This document shows, piece by piece, positions 20,600 to 31,316 of a DNA stretch of 35,644 bases. The stretch spans positions 1,032,880-1,068,523 of the forward strand of contig NMRA01000008.1 in assembly GCA_002633005.1 (NCBI GenBank), written 5' to 3'. Within the stretch, counting starts at the first letter, position 1, and the number at the start of each line of letters is the position of its first letter. Source of the stretch: Phoronis australis (lineage: Eukaryota > Phoronida > Phoronidae). The notes below the pieces were generated by a model. It ran no database searches. It worked only from the letters and a program-made list of their open reading frames with translations, and was not told where the DNA came from. The translations under genes and the position numbers were made by a program.

Positions 20600-23500
20600 A
20601 CGTCATTCACTGTTAACAAAACTACAGTCGCTGTGAAACATTAGACTGGGTCCTGTTCTGTAACGTAAGACACTAGCGAGTGAAAACTAAAGGTTTGATC
20701 ACGTGCATCACTTGTATTACAAAGATTTTATCTCGATTTTCTGTCAAGAAACTTGCGTTACGTCGAAAGACACTCATGAAAACATTCAGGCAAACCATGC
20801 GCAAGATCACGCTAGTGAAAAGCGGGTGTCCTAGAGTACGTCACCGTCTTCTTTTGAAAATGCGTGTGTTTTGTTCGTTACTTGAAATACATGAGTTGAT
20901 GATACAATAGTCACTGAAGCAATGTCACGCATAACCCAAGGACACTTCCGATATTTTGTTGCCTGCAAATATCCCTCGGAGGTGTTTCTGCTCGTGTGCG
21001 AACTTCAATCAAACATAGAAAATGGATTCGGTCACGTAACTGTTTAGCCTAACTCATTCTTAGCAGGTCTCCGAAGTTGAACGTGACTGTCATTCTCAAT
21101 GATCCTTATAGTCCTGTCTCCTATTTGTTCTCAGAAGAACACGATGGCGTTCCATACGGGTCATTATTAGATCCCACTGAAGTGATTGGTTGGTGATGCT
21201 GCAGTGAAGAATCATCAGAGAATGTTGTGTCTCCGTTCAAAAAGCGAGACATTGTCACCGCCATGCAGTCTCTCGCCGTGTCATGCGTCCACGGAAGGCA
21301 GCCTAGTCCAAAGTTTTCAGTACAACTAGACAGATAAAAAGTGATGATTTTTGTCTAAGGGTAAGTTCATTATTTCAAAGTTTTCGGTTAAAATTTTGTT
21401 ACGGCTATTAATACAAAGCATACGTGGATGATAATATAAACAGCTCCCATTTCATACACGTGTCCTTCACAAAAATTCGCACTCTCAAATTATAGAAAAG
21501 CGGGATATGATAACGTTACGTAAAGTGGCATTTAAGCCGAATTTTATGCCAAAAGCAACTTTTGATTTATGCCACGAACTGTCATAAAAAACGGTCTCGT
21601 CTTATTCCTAACTCGGCATAGAAATAATCTTGGATCAGGAAGGACTGGTAGTTCGTTATTGATTCAGAGAGGGGGCGCATTAAGATTTTTCCGATGCCTA
21701 AACACAAACTTTATCTCCTCATGCCTGGGTAAAAATAATAATAATGGGGCTATTCGGAAAATCTACAATAACTAGAGGGCGCGCGTGTACTAGTGGTGAT
21801 AGATTAACACCCTCGATTTCGCGAGCCCTTTAAAAAAATGGTGACATGGCTTGCAGCCGTGCCAACTGAATCTGAGATTGCGTGAAAAGGGTGCTTCTAT
21901 GAGAGGAAGTAAGCACGACCTTATACAAAGGTAAGGTTTGTGATTATTTTAACGATTGTTCCATGGTTATTCTACCGATGCCTGTTAACTGAGGTACTCG
22001 CCGATGTCGACTTCGCGGCAGTCTCGAGTCGGGTTAATCTTTGTTTGTTATTATATGTGATACGATACTTGACGTAGCAATCGGGATCTTTTCGTACATC
22101 AAAGCATATTTTTGTTTGGAATGATTTTTAACAGTTTATCAGTGACAGTTATATCAATCAATGCTGAGTGTTTATGCTGTCAACTTGATACAGGTTGATG
22201 AGTTAAGATTACAATCCAAGCCCACTGGCAAGCGGGGTACATGACAAATATCCATTGCATTAGACTATTTGTTTACTCCCTATCATATGTCTTCTGGAAA
22301 TCTATTACACGTTGAAATGGAAATCTATCACGTCTGTTTTCATGACGTAACCTTTGGTTTTTAGGTTTGAGGGCTTGTACCGTTCAGAGGAGATATGCAT
22401 CGCTTCTGCACCGTCCCTGAATGGACAGAAATTGGTTTTTAGCATTTGACTGCAGCTAACCAACAAGATCTTCCCATCCAGTGCAGATCTTTTGTCAAAG
22501 TCTACTTTCAATATTGGAGGCAACGAACAAAGCCTTTGAAAAGGAACAGCTGTAAGTCATTTTGTTAATTTACTTATTCAGGTCCTTAGCGGGGGATTGG
22601 CATGGGGGGTTGGGGTTGTAATATTTGGTACAACTGAATGTGTGGAAATAACAGGTAATACATGTTTGGGGAAAAGAGCATTTTGAGGTAATTCTTATCC
22701 TTCATGAAGTCCCTTCAAGTTGATTTCTTGAAACTGTTTTGCTACTTGTATCAATTGTAAACCCATGAAAATATATTACATTTTCTGAATTCACAGTGAC
22801 TGAATAGTCTTAACTCATGCCTTGAAATGTTTGAAGTCCTTATAAATTCAAATGACTGCCATTTTTGTGAAAATTGCATGTTTGATCGTGCCTTACGATT
22901 TGTAATTACTCTTAAACAACAGAAAGATTAATCATCATTTTTAAATGACCCAAGTCTTCATATCTTCTATTAGAAAAAAATTAAAAGTGTGAGAAACGGT
23001 TCCCTAAACCTTAGACTAGACGTATTCTTGACCGACCCATGAATCGGAGTTGAAAATTGCTGAAAGTATCAAAATTAAAAAGGATTGAAAATGGATAACA
23101 AAGGTTTGAAATTGTCTAAAAAAACTTGTATATTTTGCAGACAAGTGATGCGTTTAAAGAATTGTTATGGCTAGGAATAAAAATAAAGACACAGTGTTAT
23201 GCAATACTTATTATATAGACCCTTGTCTTCTGAACATAGTAATTATTTTATTTTATGTGAAACTGTAGAGAAGTCACCATATATTTTTGAAAAACAGGGA
23301 TAACATTTTTTACCCAATCCGGAGTACTTAATTATTCACATTTCAATATTTGTTCCAGGTTCAGTGACATTTTAAAGCCACTTCAAGCTGTATCACAGAC
23401 AAGCTTTGTTACTCCGTTCTCTTCCCACAGCACTTCCACTAACCATGGCACAATGTACAAGTCAGTGGCCCTGGAGAAATGTGAATCCAGTACTAAGTTA

Positions 23501-24760
23501 CCATAAGACAATGTGCCATTGGACTGTCTGTGTATTCAGACGAACTATATCTGACTGCTACACAAGTAAGCCTTGTTGGTGAGGATGCCCTTTCATAGGC
23601 AATGAGTCATGTGTGGACAATAGCTTATTTCCCTTCCTGGAAGAAACATGAGGGACTGAAGCTAAAGAAGACCTAGTGACACTCTGGTCTACTTCAAGGG
23701 TCTGATTTTGGGCTCAAAACGATTCAAGTGATATGCTGCTGTGTTTACCTTCAAGGGTCTAATTGTGGATGTTATTGAGGCTGAATGAGGTTACATGAAA
23801 GAAAGCCACCTTTTTTACAAGCGCTTCTATAGGACATTGAAACTAGACCCCAATGAAATGAAAGCCAAAAGCCTGAGTGAATTAAATTTTCCTTTCAAGC
23901 GAAAGGCTTTATACTATTGGTAAAGCCTTTTCAATTTGGTGCACATTATGGGGAAATGACATTCAGTGACTGCATCGATTGTCTTATTGTATGTTTTCAA
24001 TTGTAGCTAGCTGGATAAGAATCTGCTATGCACAAGATTCGAGAATAAACAATTAACAGTGTATTTAAAAACAAATGGCAAATTGAAAAAGCACAGAATG
24101 GCAAATTGAAAAAGCATAGAAAGAAACAACATTGCGACAGAGTCCATAATCAGGCATATCAAGTGCTAATTTCTGAATTAGGTTCAATTCTCTCAGGTTA
24201 TTGCTGAAGGCTTGCTTTTCACTTTGTCCAAAGGTAAAATAGATGGTTGCGCGGTTGGTTTCAGTTGTTTTGTCTCACCTGTAACAGAATAGTCGGAGAA
24301 ATATTAGCAAATTGTAAAGGAAAAAACAAGACAAAACTACTTTTGTAAGGCAGAACATACATTTCATCTTCATGTTTATGTGTAGAAACTAATAACCTTT
24401 GTACCCAAGTCTTATTTAATATCTTAATTAAAATATGAAACAGTGATTTAACAATGTGTACCTTTCATGACACTTAAAATGTACTTCTGATCTCAACAAG
24501 TAGAATTCAATCTAGGTGTCATTTTTTTAATGCAATGTTATGACATTTACTGAATTAAGGCTTATTCATGTTAATTTCGATAACTGATCTGGTAGTCCTG
24601 GGGTTGGGGTCCGCGATAAAATAAGGAAACTCACTCATCTAGAGAATTTTAGTGGAAACAGCATAGTTTTGAAGAGAAACTGCTGTGAAAAAGTCACTCT
24701 TGACTTCTGTGCATCACGTACCATATAGTCCGGTTACCTATTGTCGTCAGGCTCCAAAGG
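20600..24760. other. gene-poor spacer
   Basis: No exon is supported over about 4 kb. Frames at 20680-20910, 21569-21775 and 22305-22523 are short and lack motifs. Small features are a 23-bp tandem duplication at 24074 and two copies of 'ttcaagggtct' at about 23693 and 23751. Confidence 0.4.
24074..24120. repeat. 23-bp tandem duplication
   Basis: 'atggcaaattgaaaaagca' followed by 'cagaa' or 'tagaa' occurs at 24075 and again at 24098, a direct head-to-tail duplication with one substitution. Confidence 0.8.
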
Positions 24761-24764
24761 TCGT

Positions 24765-25015
24765 CCGCCATCTTGTTTCGCGTGCAGCGCAACCACGCGG
24801 GACTTAGCGTTCCAATTTGGAGTGCTCGTCTGCACGTTAGGTACTAACTTATCGGAAGAGACACGTATCAAAGTAATGAGACAAAAATCGGTGAGTTTAC
24901 CGATTGTTTTTTAAAACCACTTAAAAATCAGTAGATTTTACTAATACACTTTTTTGTGCGTTTTCAGAAGATGTTTTCGAATTTAAATTTTCTTCCGACG
25001 GGACACAAAACATGA
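24765..25015 (+). promoter_or_regulatory. candidate promoter, first exon and 77-nt intron
   Basis: A YY1-type core CCGCCATCTTG (24765-24775) sits in a locally CpG-rich patch. About 100 bp downstream is a consensus donor TCG|GTGAGT (GT at 24891-24892), a branch-point-like TACTAAT (24939-24945), a T-rich tract and acceptor TTTTCAG| ending at 24967. If spliced, ATG at 24876 gives only a 20-codon frame ending at 25015, so the transcript may be non-coding or start elsewhere. The splice signals are strong; transcription itself is inference. Confidence 0.35.
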
Positions 25016-25694
25016 TCCAGGGTTTGTTTATGCAATGTATCTGTTTGTCCCAGGCACTAGTAGGATCTAGAAGGCCAAAGGAAAAATCCGCAGACAAATG
25101 CGATACGCTGGGTTCTTAACATTTTTGCCTCACGTTCACCATTAAACTGCATTGAAATGTTGACCAATTGGCTTTTATTGGAAACCACAGTGCAGAGCTC
25201 AACATCAAAACTTCAAATCGAGTTTATGTCAATAAAAACAGGCTGTTGCAATTTTCATTACTTCGTTGGCCTTTTTCTGCATGTTTCTCAGTTTTTACAA
25301 AAGGGGGCAGCATATGACGAACTTAGGTGTCACAATAAAATGGCTGCCGAAGGCAGTGCACATTTGAAATAACTCGGCACAAATTAAAGAAAACTTCCGA
25401 ATCGATGAATGCGGTATATCTGTGAGAGTTAAATCGAATCCTATTCAGATCATAACTTTGAAGTGGAATAATTCGGCGAGTACAACAGCAAGTCGGTTTT
25501 ATGCTTAGGCGGACGACCATTGGGTTCCCGAGTATACACCTCTTATTTTGGGAGCACTCCCACCCAGGACAAAATGAATATGTGTTGCTAGCCAACACTT
25601 AGTTCCACTCAATAAACCTGTCATTCAGTGGGGTAACTGGTGGGGATAACATCACCGAACGAAGTTGATAGAAACTTGATTGCTAAAAACCTAC

Positions 25695-25927
25695 CACTAA
25701 GTAATGTTGTGTAGTCTCCGAATGGAACTGCATAGTCATAGAGCACACACGGGGCTTCGGCATCCACACACTTTTTGTCAGTTAGTTGACCCTTTTGACC
25801 GCAATTGGCCACGAATATAGTAACCTTAGGTCTTTTGGGAATTTGTAGCCACCTGTCGAAGACTTGCACCAGGGAAATTAGCAGTAGTAAGGCTTAGCGC
25901 GACGATATATTTTGATAGCAATTCCAT
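25695..25927 (-). pseudogene. candidate signal-peptide exon with a frame break
   Basis: ATG at 25927-25925 opens 'MELLSKYIVALSLTTANF', which looks like a signal peptide, but this frame stops at TAA 25828-25826. From about 25869 another frame stays open: 'RPKVTIFVANCGQKGQL', then three more Cys and 'YDYAVPFGDYTTLLSG', up to a donor-like TTAGTG|GTAGGT (GT at 25694-25693). Together they suggest a first exon of a secreted Cys-containing protein with a one-base frame error, an alternative start, or a decayed copy. I do not recognise the family. Confidence 0.28.
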
Positions 25928-26164
25928 CTTTTACCAGTTGTTTACATGCAGACAGCCACTCATACTCACTAGTACAGCAGCGACACCCCGAGGTGAATTC
26001 TCTGAATAGCCCCATTGCAGGCGGTCTCAGTGATACCCGTTGCACCAGATGTCTGCAGGCCGCTCATATGGGCCCATTGCACTGATCACCTGGAGCCATT
26101 TTATGCTTCTCTAATATAATAGTTAAAACCGAACTGAGGAGCAAGAAACCTGACTCAAGGATTT

Positions 26165-26235
26165 AGCAGTGGGACTCGAACCCACGACCTAGAGTAAAGA
26201 AAGCGGGCACCTATCACTCAGTGTCTCCTCTCAAT
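26165..26235 (-). repeat. tRNA-derived sequence (SINE head or tRNA pseudogene)
   Basis: The minus strand carries a perfect box B GGTTCGAGTCC (26182-26172) inside a fully paired T arm (GTGGG..CCCAC). A box A-like segment 'GACACTGAGTGATAGG' lies upstream. The acceptor stem does not form, so it is not an intact tRNA gene. Confidence 0.6.
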
Positions 26236-27574
26236 GATGCCTGGGAAGATAAAATATTATTTGTCAACTCAACAACAAACCTACCATATTCTGAAATCAT
26301 GTGCATTACCCCGTTATTATGCAGACACGGGTCTCAAGACAGAAACCTGATAGAACCTAATTTGACAAACATTTCGCATATCTAAACTTTTATTTACCTT
26401 TGCCAGTTCCGATATCATCCTATGAAGCAAAATATGGTAGGCCTACTTGTGATTTATGCAGTTCTTTCGCAATTATTTACCAATATTTCTGGGTTTTCGC
26501 CAATCCTGACCGGTTTGCGACACGTTCAATCCATAAGCCCACTGTAGTATCCCAGAACCAGACACTACTGTAATTTCTAAAATTGTTGGCGGGGACCCCG
26601 GCTCATGAGTGTCTCATGATCAGTGGTTGGACAGTTAGGTGAAACTTTACGTATGACACAAGATGAAGGGGCTCGTGAAAGGGCATTAAAAGTAATTACC
26701 TGTTGTGGGTAGATTTATGTGCACATCAGTAATCTGGAACTGCGAATTTTGCGAAGGGCACTTGAATTTAACAGAGAATGACTTTTATAACCCATGACAA
26801 TTTTCGTGACGACTGTGAAGGTAGAACCAAGGAGTGTACGAGTATTGAATAACAGATAATCGTTACCTTTCTGGATCCCTAGGAAACCTAAAAAATGACA
26901 CGTCTGAGGTTTTCGTGGATGAATTCATGAAATTTATCGCTATGCAAAATGCGTCCTTCCCCATTGTTTTGGCGCTTCCTGGTTGACAGTTGCTTGTTTA
27001 CCACTTGGCGGCGCTAGTAGTAGCGGTAACAGCGAACTCACAAGTGAACTCTCCTATACTACTACACTCCTTGGTAGAACGTTGCAAAATTTTTCAAAGA
27101 CTTGTGTGTGTTTTGGAAACACCGTCATGCGACTGATAATGACTTGGTCATGAACACAGTCTGAGCTGATAAATATGATTGCTCAGCGGAAGTGGATGCA
27201 GAACAGGAGGAGACGCAAACACTGTGTTGGGCCGTTAACGTCACTTTACTATGCTAGTTAAAAGTTAATAATGACCCGTAAAACAGTAATTAATGTCTCA
27301 GAGTAACCTTGAAATTGTATTTCAGTCAAGGTAATGCCATAAAGGCGTGCTTTCTAGTTTAATTTGGGTGATAAGTCAACTTTAATGCGCTGATAAAGTA
27401 TTCTATAGCTCAACTGATTATAAGAAAACTTTATGCCTTTTACCCTAATGCATTTGCGCCTTCATGGACACAAATGGCGGAGAACGAAGAGTGCAACTTT
27501 CTACTAAGTAGTACATAATTCGTTAATACAGTAAGGCGGCAAAACACGACAGTGGGAGATTTTCAAGTAGCAAG

Positions 27575-27615
27575 ATGGCAATCGATCCCGTGAGACGCTG
27601 TTTAAACTGTCAATG
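27575..27615 (+). CDS. candidate short first coding exon, unknown gene
   Basis: ATG in a good context ('caagATGg', also a YY1-like motif) opens 'MAIDPVRRCLNCQ' and reaches donor CAATG|GTGAGT (GT at 27616-27617) after 41 nt. A matching acceptor TTTTTACAAAG| ends at 27816. The joined frame would go on 'CQNVPLCHPAARCEEE', giving a CxxCxC...CH...C pattern suggestive of metal binding, then stop within about 20 codons unless another donor (CCAG|GTGGTG near 27883) is used. Identity unknown. Confidence 0.25.
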
Positions 27616-28193
27616 GTGAGTCCTTATCCGAAGCACTTTTAAAAACATTAGGCCTACCATTTCCACTCGACCTTGAATTGCTGTCGACTTTATAAGAGTA
27701 AAAACCTAATCCAATTTTCGTTTTTAATAAGCTAAACGGGACGAAATGCAGCACCAAATTTTATAAAAACGCACCACTTTTTATCTCATACACTGTTAGA
27801 CAGTCTTTTTACAAAGTCAAAATGTTCCTCTATGTCACCCTGCGGCCCGCTGCGAAGAAGAAGTACCTCTTGGAACCGCCAGGTGGTGAGGGTCCCATGC
27901 AATCAGCCTGCACTATTTGTAAGTCTCCCGTTGAATGAACTAGCCGGTACATCATTCGAGGCACGTTACGTGCTCAGCTTACTTTTATTCGAGATAATTA
28001 GCTTAGGTCAGGGCTCTTCGTCTGCGATGAGACGTACCGCGCTTTGATAGATGGACATTTCACGGCCACATTCTTTCCGAAATGGTAGGCCTACATTTTG
28101 ATTCAGATTTATTTTGGTTATAAACTCTCCAGTGTTGCAACTGCTACAGAAAACCACGTAAGACGTGAACTTTAATTTATATGTGTTTAGTTG

Positions 28194-28223
28194 AACCTAG
28201 GAACCAATGTTGGTTCCTAGGTT
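28194..28223. repeat. perfect 30-bp palindrome
   Basis: Arms 'aacctaggaaccaa' and 'ttggttcctaggtt' are exact reverse complements around a two-base spacer 'tg'. It lies just 3' of the candidate minus-strand exon at 28265, where a hairpin could act in transcript 3' ends; that role is speculative. Confidence 0.9.
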
Positions 28224-28264
28224 GAAAAGACTACTCTTCAGAGGGTTGTTTATATAGTTGTAAT

Positions 28265-28525
28265 TCAATCAATAAGCCTTTTATATAAGTTAAATTTTCT
28301 GTAGCGGTTACGTTCTGGAAACAAATCACTATACGAAAGAGAGATCTTTTCATACCAGTCCCTTGCAAACTCACAACAGTTAACAGTGTAAGTTTCATCC
28401 TGCTGACTCTCAATTCTAATTTCCTGCTGCGCATTGCACGTAACCTGTCTTGAAATAGGTAATGTATTTGCATGGCACACTCTCGTAAAAAAGTGGTATT
28501 TGCACAACATGTAGGTTGTGACGGG
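28265..28525 (-). CDS. candidate terminal exon, Cys-containing protein
   Basis: From acceptor GCTCAG| (AG at 28527-28526), one frame reads 'PVTTYMLCKYHFFTRVCHAN', 'QVTCNAQQEIRIE', 'YTVNCCEFARDWYEKI' to a stop at 28265; the five Cys and regular composition look like an extracellular domain. A second frame is open over the same stretch to 28231, and it is the one that would be in phase with the possible exon at 28711. The two readings conflict, so identity and frame are unsettled. Confidence 0.28.
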   Translation of the reverse strand, partial: PVTTYMLCKYHFFTRVCHANTLPISRQVTCNAQQEIRIESQQDETYTVNCCEFARDWYEKISLSYSDLFPERNRYRKFNLYKRLID

Positions 28526-28710
28526 CTGAGCTCAGTATGTATTGAACTAAAGGTTAGTGGTTGCAGGATTAGATAGAGTCTGACAGCTGTGTCAGACCCG
28601 TAGCCAGCATTGAGCGAGGGTTGGTTCGAATTTCTAACACGGCGGATCATTTGACGGTATTTCGCAATAGACGTTTAAATTGTAGATTTTCCAGTAGCGC
28701 CCTTACGCAC

Positions 28711-28884
28711 CTTAACTCGGCGGGAGGCGGAGAATCTGTATACACAACGATGACTCGAGCTACAGTTTCCTGAGATGAGATGGAATTCGTAATCTCAGAA
28801 ATGAGGATGCCATGATGGTTGATTACTCGCAAAGACGGGCCCCAAATTCGGATGCAATTTGGTCCAGAAAAAATCTTTCGAGAT
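28711..28884 (-). CDS. candidate internal exon, unknown
   Basis: A stop-free frame of about 57 codons ends at donor TTAAG|GTGCGT (GT at 28710-28709). It encodes 'NCIRIWGPSLRVINHHGILI' followed by an Ile/Ser/Thr/Val-rich segment and 'VYTDSPPPAEL'. There is no ATG; the 5' splice acceptor is not clear. It might belong with the exon-like frame at 28265. Confidence 0.22.
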
Positions 28885-28899
28885 CACTGAGTGTCATAC

Positions 28900-30512
28900 A
28901 CTGCCAAGCTTGGGTGGAGTTCAGTAACGCTAAGAATTACGCTAGGACCTCGCTAAAATGTTCTTATGAGTAATTATGCCCCATCGCACACTCGGACGGA
29001 AATATTTAGTCGGATAATGTGACTTGACGAATTTTTTATCAGGTTGTACCTTTGCGTATTACTTAACTTGCTTATAGTGTTGGAAATGGGGACAGCCCAC
29101 TACTCCGAATGTTCACAACTCCGAAGGTTCACTGCTCCAAAAATATATGAATTTGTGGATTTTTAGGCTAGTTCCATATACAAAAATACACGATGTTTCA
29201 GTTGTTAGACTCCAGTGGTGTACCTATACCGAAAACAACGCCCGGGTACTAATACATTTTGTTTGAGTTTCTTGCGCATGCGAAATTGGGCTGTATCCTA
29301 TCTGTAACGGATATAGTATGATGGGACTGGACTCTTTTCCGCAGGAGGGTTCTATAGAACACCGGCCCCCCGAACCTCCCTGGCCTGTGTTACTAAAAAA
29401 TGCGTTGGGATACCAACAGTGTTGCGCTTCCTCAAGTTTCATGTGCTGTGACTTACTTCAAGTCCACCTTGTATAAAAAAGAATAATTGTGAAACGCCCT
29501 GAAAGTGAACCACAGCGGAGTTTATTTCATTTAAACTTTCATGGATAATCTTTGTCAGTTTATTTTTATTGTCAACTCATCTGTTTATAGTTCTGTAGTT
29601 GACTTTACATTTCTGTGCCCTTACTGTACAGTTATGCTATCTGATCAAATCCCAATAAATTCTATCGTCAATCAATGACACGGTTCGTGATGTTTTTACA
29701 TATTCATAAGTATCCTGGGCCCTAATGAGCTGGATTTATATTTTTGATCGACACTTCATTTCACAGGAAAAACGTACCCTAAAGTATTCCTAGGGCATCT
29801 GTTCACTTACCTTGCCTAAAATGAGCATTGGCAAACCCATTGCTATTAGAGTGATTAAATACGTCGCGTGCTATACTTATTAGCACGTCAAGAGATACCG
29901 TCATGACGACAAGGTCTAAAAATGAGCGAATTACAAGTTTTAGCAGTTAATTCCTATAATCAGGCAGCAGACGACATATGAAGCTAAATCCACATTTCCA
30001 AGAAACAATTGCCAAGGTATTGTTTATATAGTATTCAACTACTACAGAAATTTCCTTTCAAATAGCAACACTTTTGAGATTCTGTCGATTTCACTGACAT
30101 TGAAAGCGTTGAGGTCACGCCAGAAGCTTTCTAAATAGGTAGAAAGGAATGGATTTAAACTGCAATTACCAGAACGTAATTTACCCACAGATTCACCAAG
30201 TGTCGGTTTGATTATCAAGCAAATGGTTTCAAATTAATAACCCGTAATCCGGAGTGATTAGGTAGATCACTGCATACGGACAGCCGGTCAGAGCAACAAC
30301 CGATCTACTGGATGGCGAAATAGTGCCTCTTCTTATGTGCGTATTCCTTTGGTTGGCCAAATGAGTGAACACCCGTTTTGTTAGTGGTTTAAATTGTGCG
30401 TAACGTTCACCCATTTGGCTGGTGTTTGGCCAACGATATATTCGTGTATGCCAGTCGAACCAGTTACAGTAGTGAACCGCAGTGTCAAGTTTATATGGAG
30501 ATTAGTTAGGAT
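28900..30512. other. non-coding spacer
   Basis: No gene supported. Frames at 29224-29442 and 30229-30414 are short and lack motifs. Confidence 0.4.
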
Positions 30513-30526
30513 AGAACGGACGGTAA

Positions 30527-30681
30527 GAAGATCAAGAACACCACCTCTACCACCACCGGCCTACCAGGTCCTGCCCTCGATCCGCGTCCACACCAACCAC
30601 AGCAAGGACAGAAGGCGAGATCCTCCGATCTCGCGAAGCTGTCTGAGGGCTTCACCCTCATCTACTCTCTCTCTCTCTCTC
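30527..30681 (+). mobile_element. retroposed element with CT tail and 14-bp TSD
   Basis: A 155-bp GC-richer insert is flanked by an exact 14-bp direct repeat AGAACGGACGGTAA (30513-30526 and 30682-30695). It ends in a (CT)n tract just before the right duplication. Long duplications plus a simple-sequence 3' tail are the hallmark of target-primed retroposition, so this is probably a SINE or a 5'-truncated LINE end. No pol III boxes were seen. Confidence 0.75.
30662..30681. repeat. (CT)n microsatellite
   Basis: A pure 'ctctctctctctctct' run forming the 3' tail of the inserted element. Confidence 0.85.
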
Positions 30682-31316
30682 AGAACGGACGGTAATAATG
30701 GACATTTTGAAACACTTGGTACAAAACATACGGAGGGCGACTAAAGTTCGACGCACGCTCTTGTCAGGGGTATTTTCTAAAACCGTAGGTGAAAATTTTC
30801 TTTCGTTTGAGGAAATTAAAGTTTATAACCAGTCTTGACAAGGAGAAGGGGATCTGCCAAAAAGTACACAGTGAGCATCGGAAACTGTTGGACTTCTTAC
30901 TTCTGTCATCGCCAAAATGTCGAAGACTTAAGGCAATTTGACGCTAAGTTGTTCCGCCTTTTCATAAAAACAGGCGCCGTTTCACATAACACGTTTGTTT
31001 AAAATCGAATAATTTTTGTTTTGAAATTTCAGAGAGCGGCAGTGTATGAATTGCAACAGGACTACCTGAAACGTCTGTTCTGAATGAAGATATCTTCCGC
31101 ACGACTCAGGTCACTCACTTTCACGTCGACGACGGAACCATTCAAGAAAATAGTCTTCCCAGACCCAAAATGTTTAAATTCAAGAAAGAAATCCAGTGAC
31201 TGAGCTCAAATCATTAAGGGTCACGAACGATATAGCCAAAACCTGTTTAGAAAAAAATACCTGTCTCGGCAACTGAAAATCGTCTGTCACTGTCAGAGCC
31301 CAAGTCTACAAGAGTC

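Noticed and set aside
30394-30744. 116-codon plus-strand frame
   Set aside because: It runs across the 14-bp duplication, the retroposed insert and its CT tail, so the frame is a by-product of the insertion.
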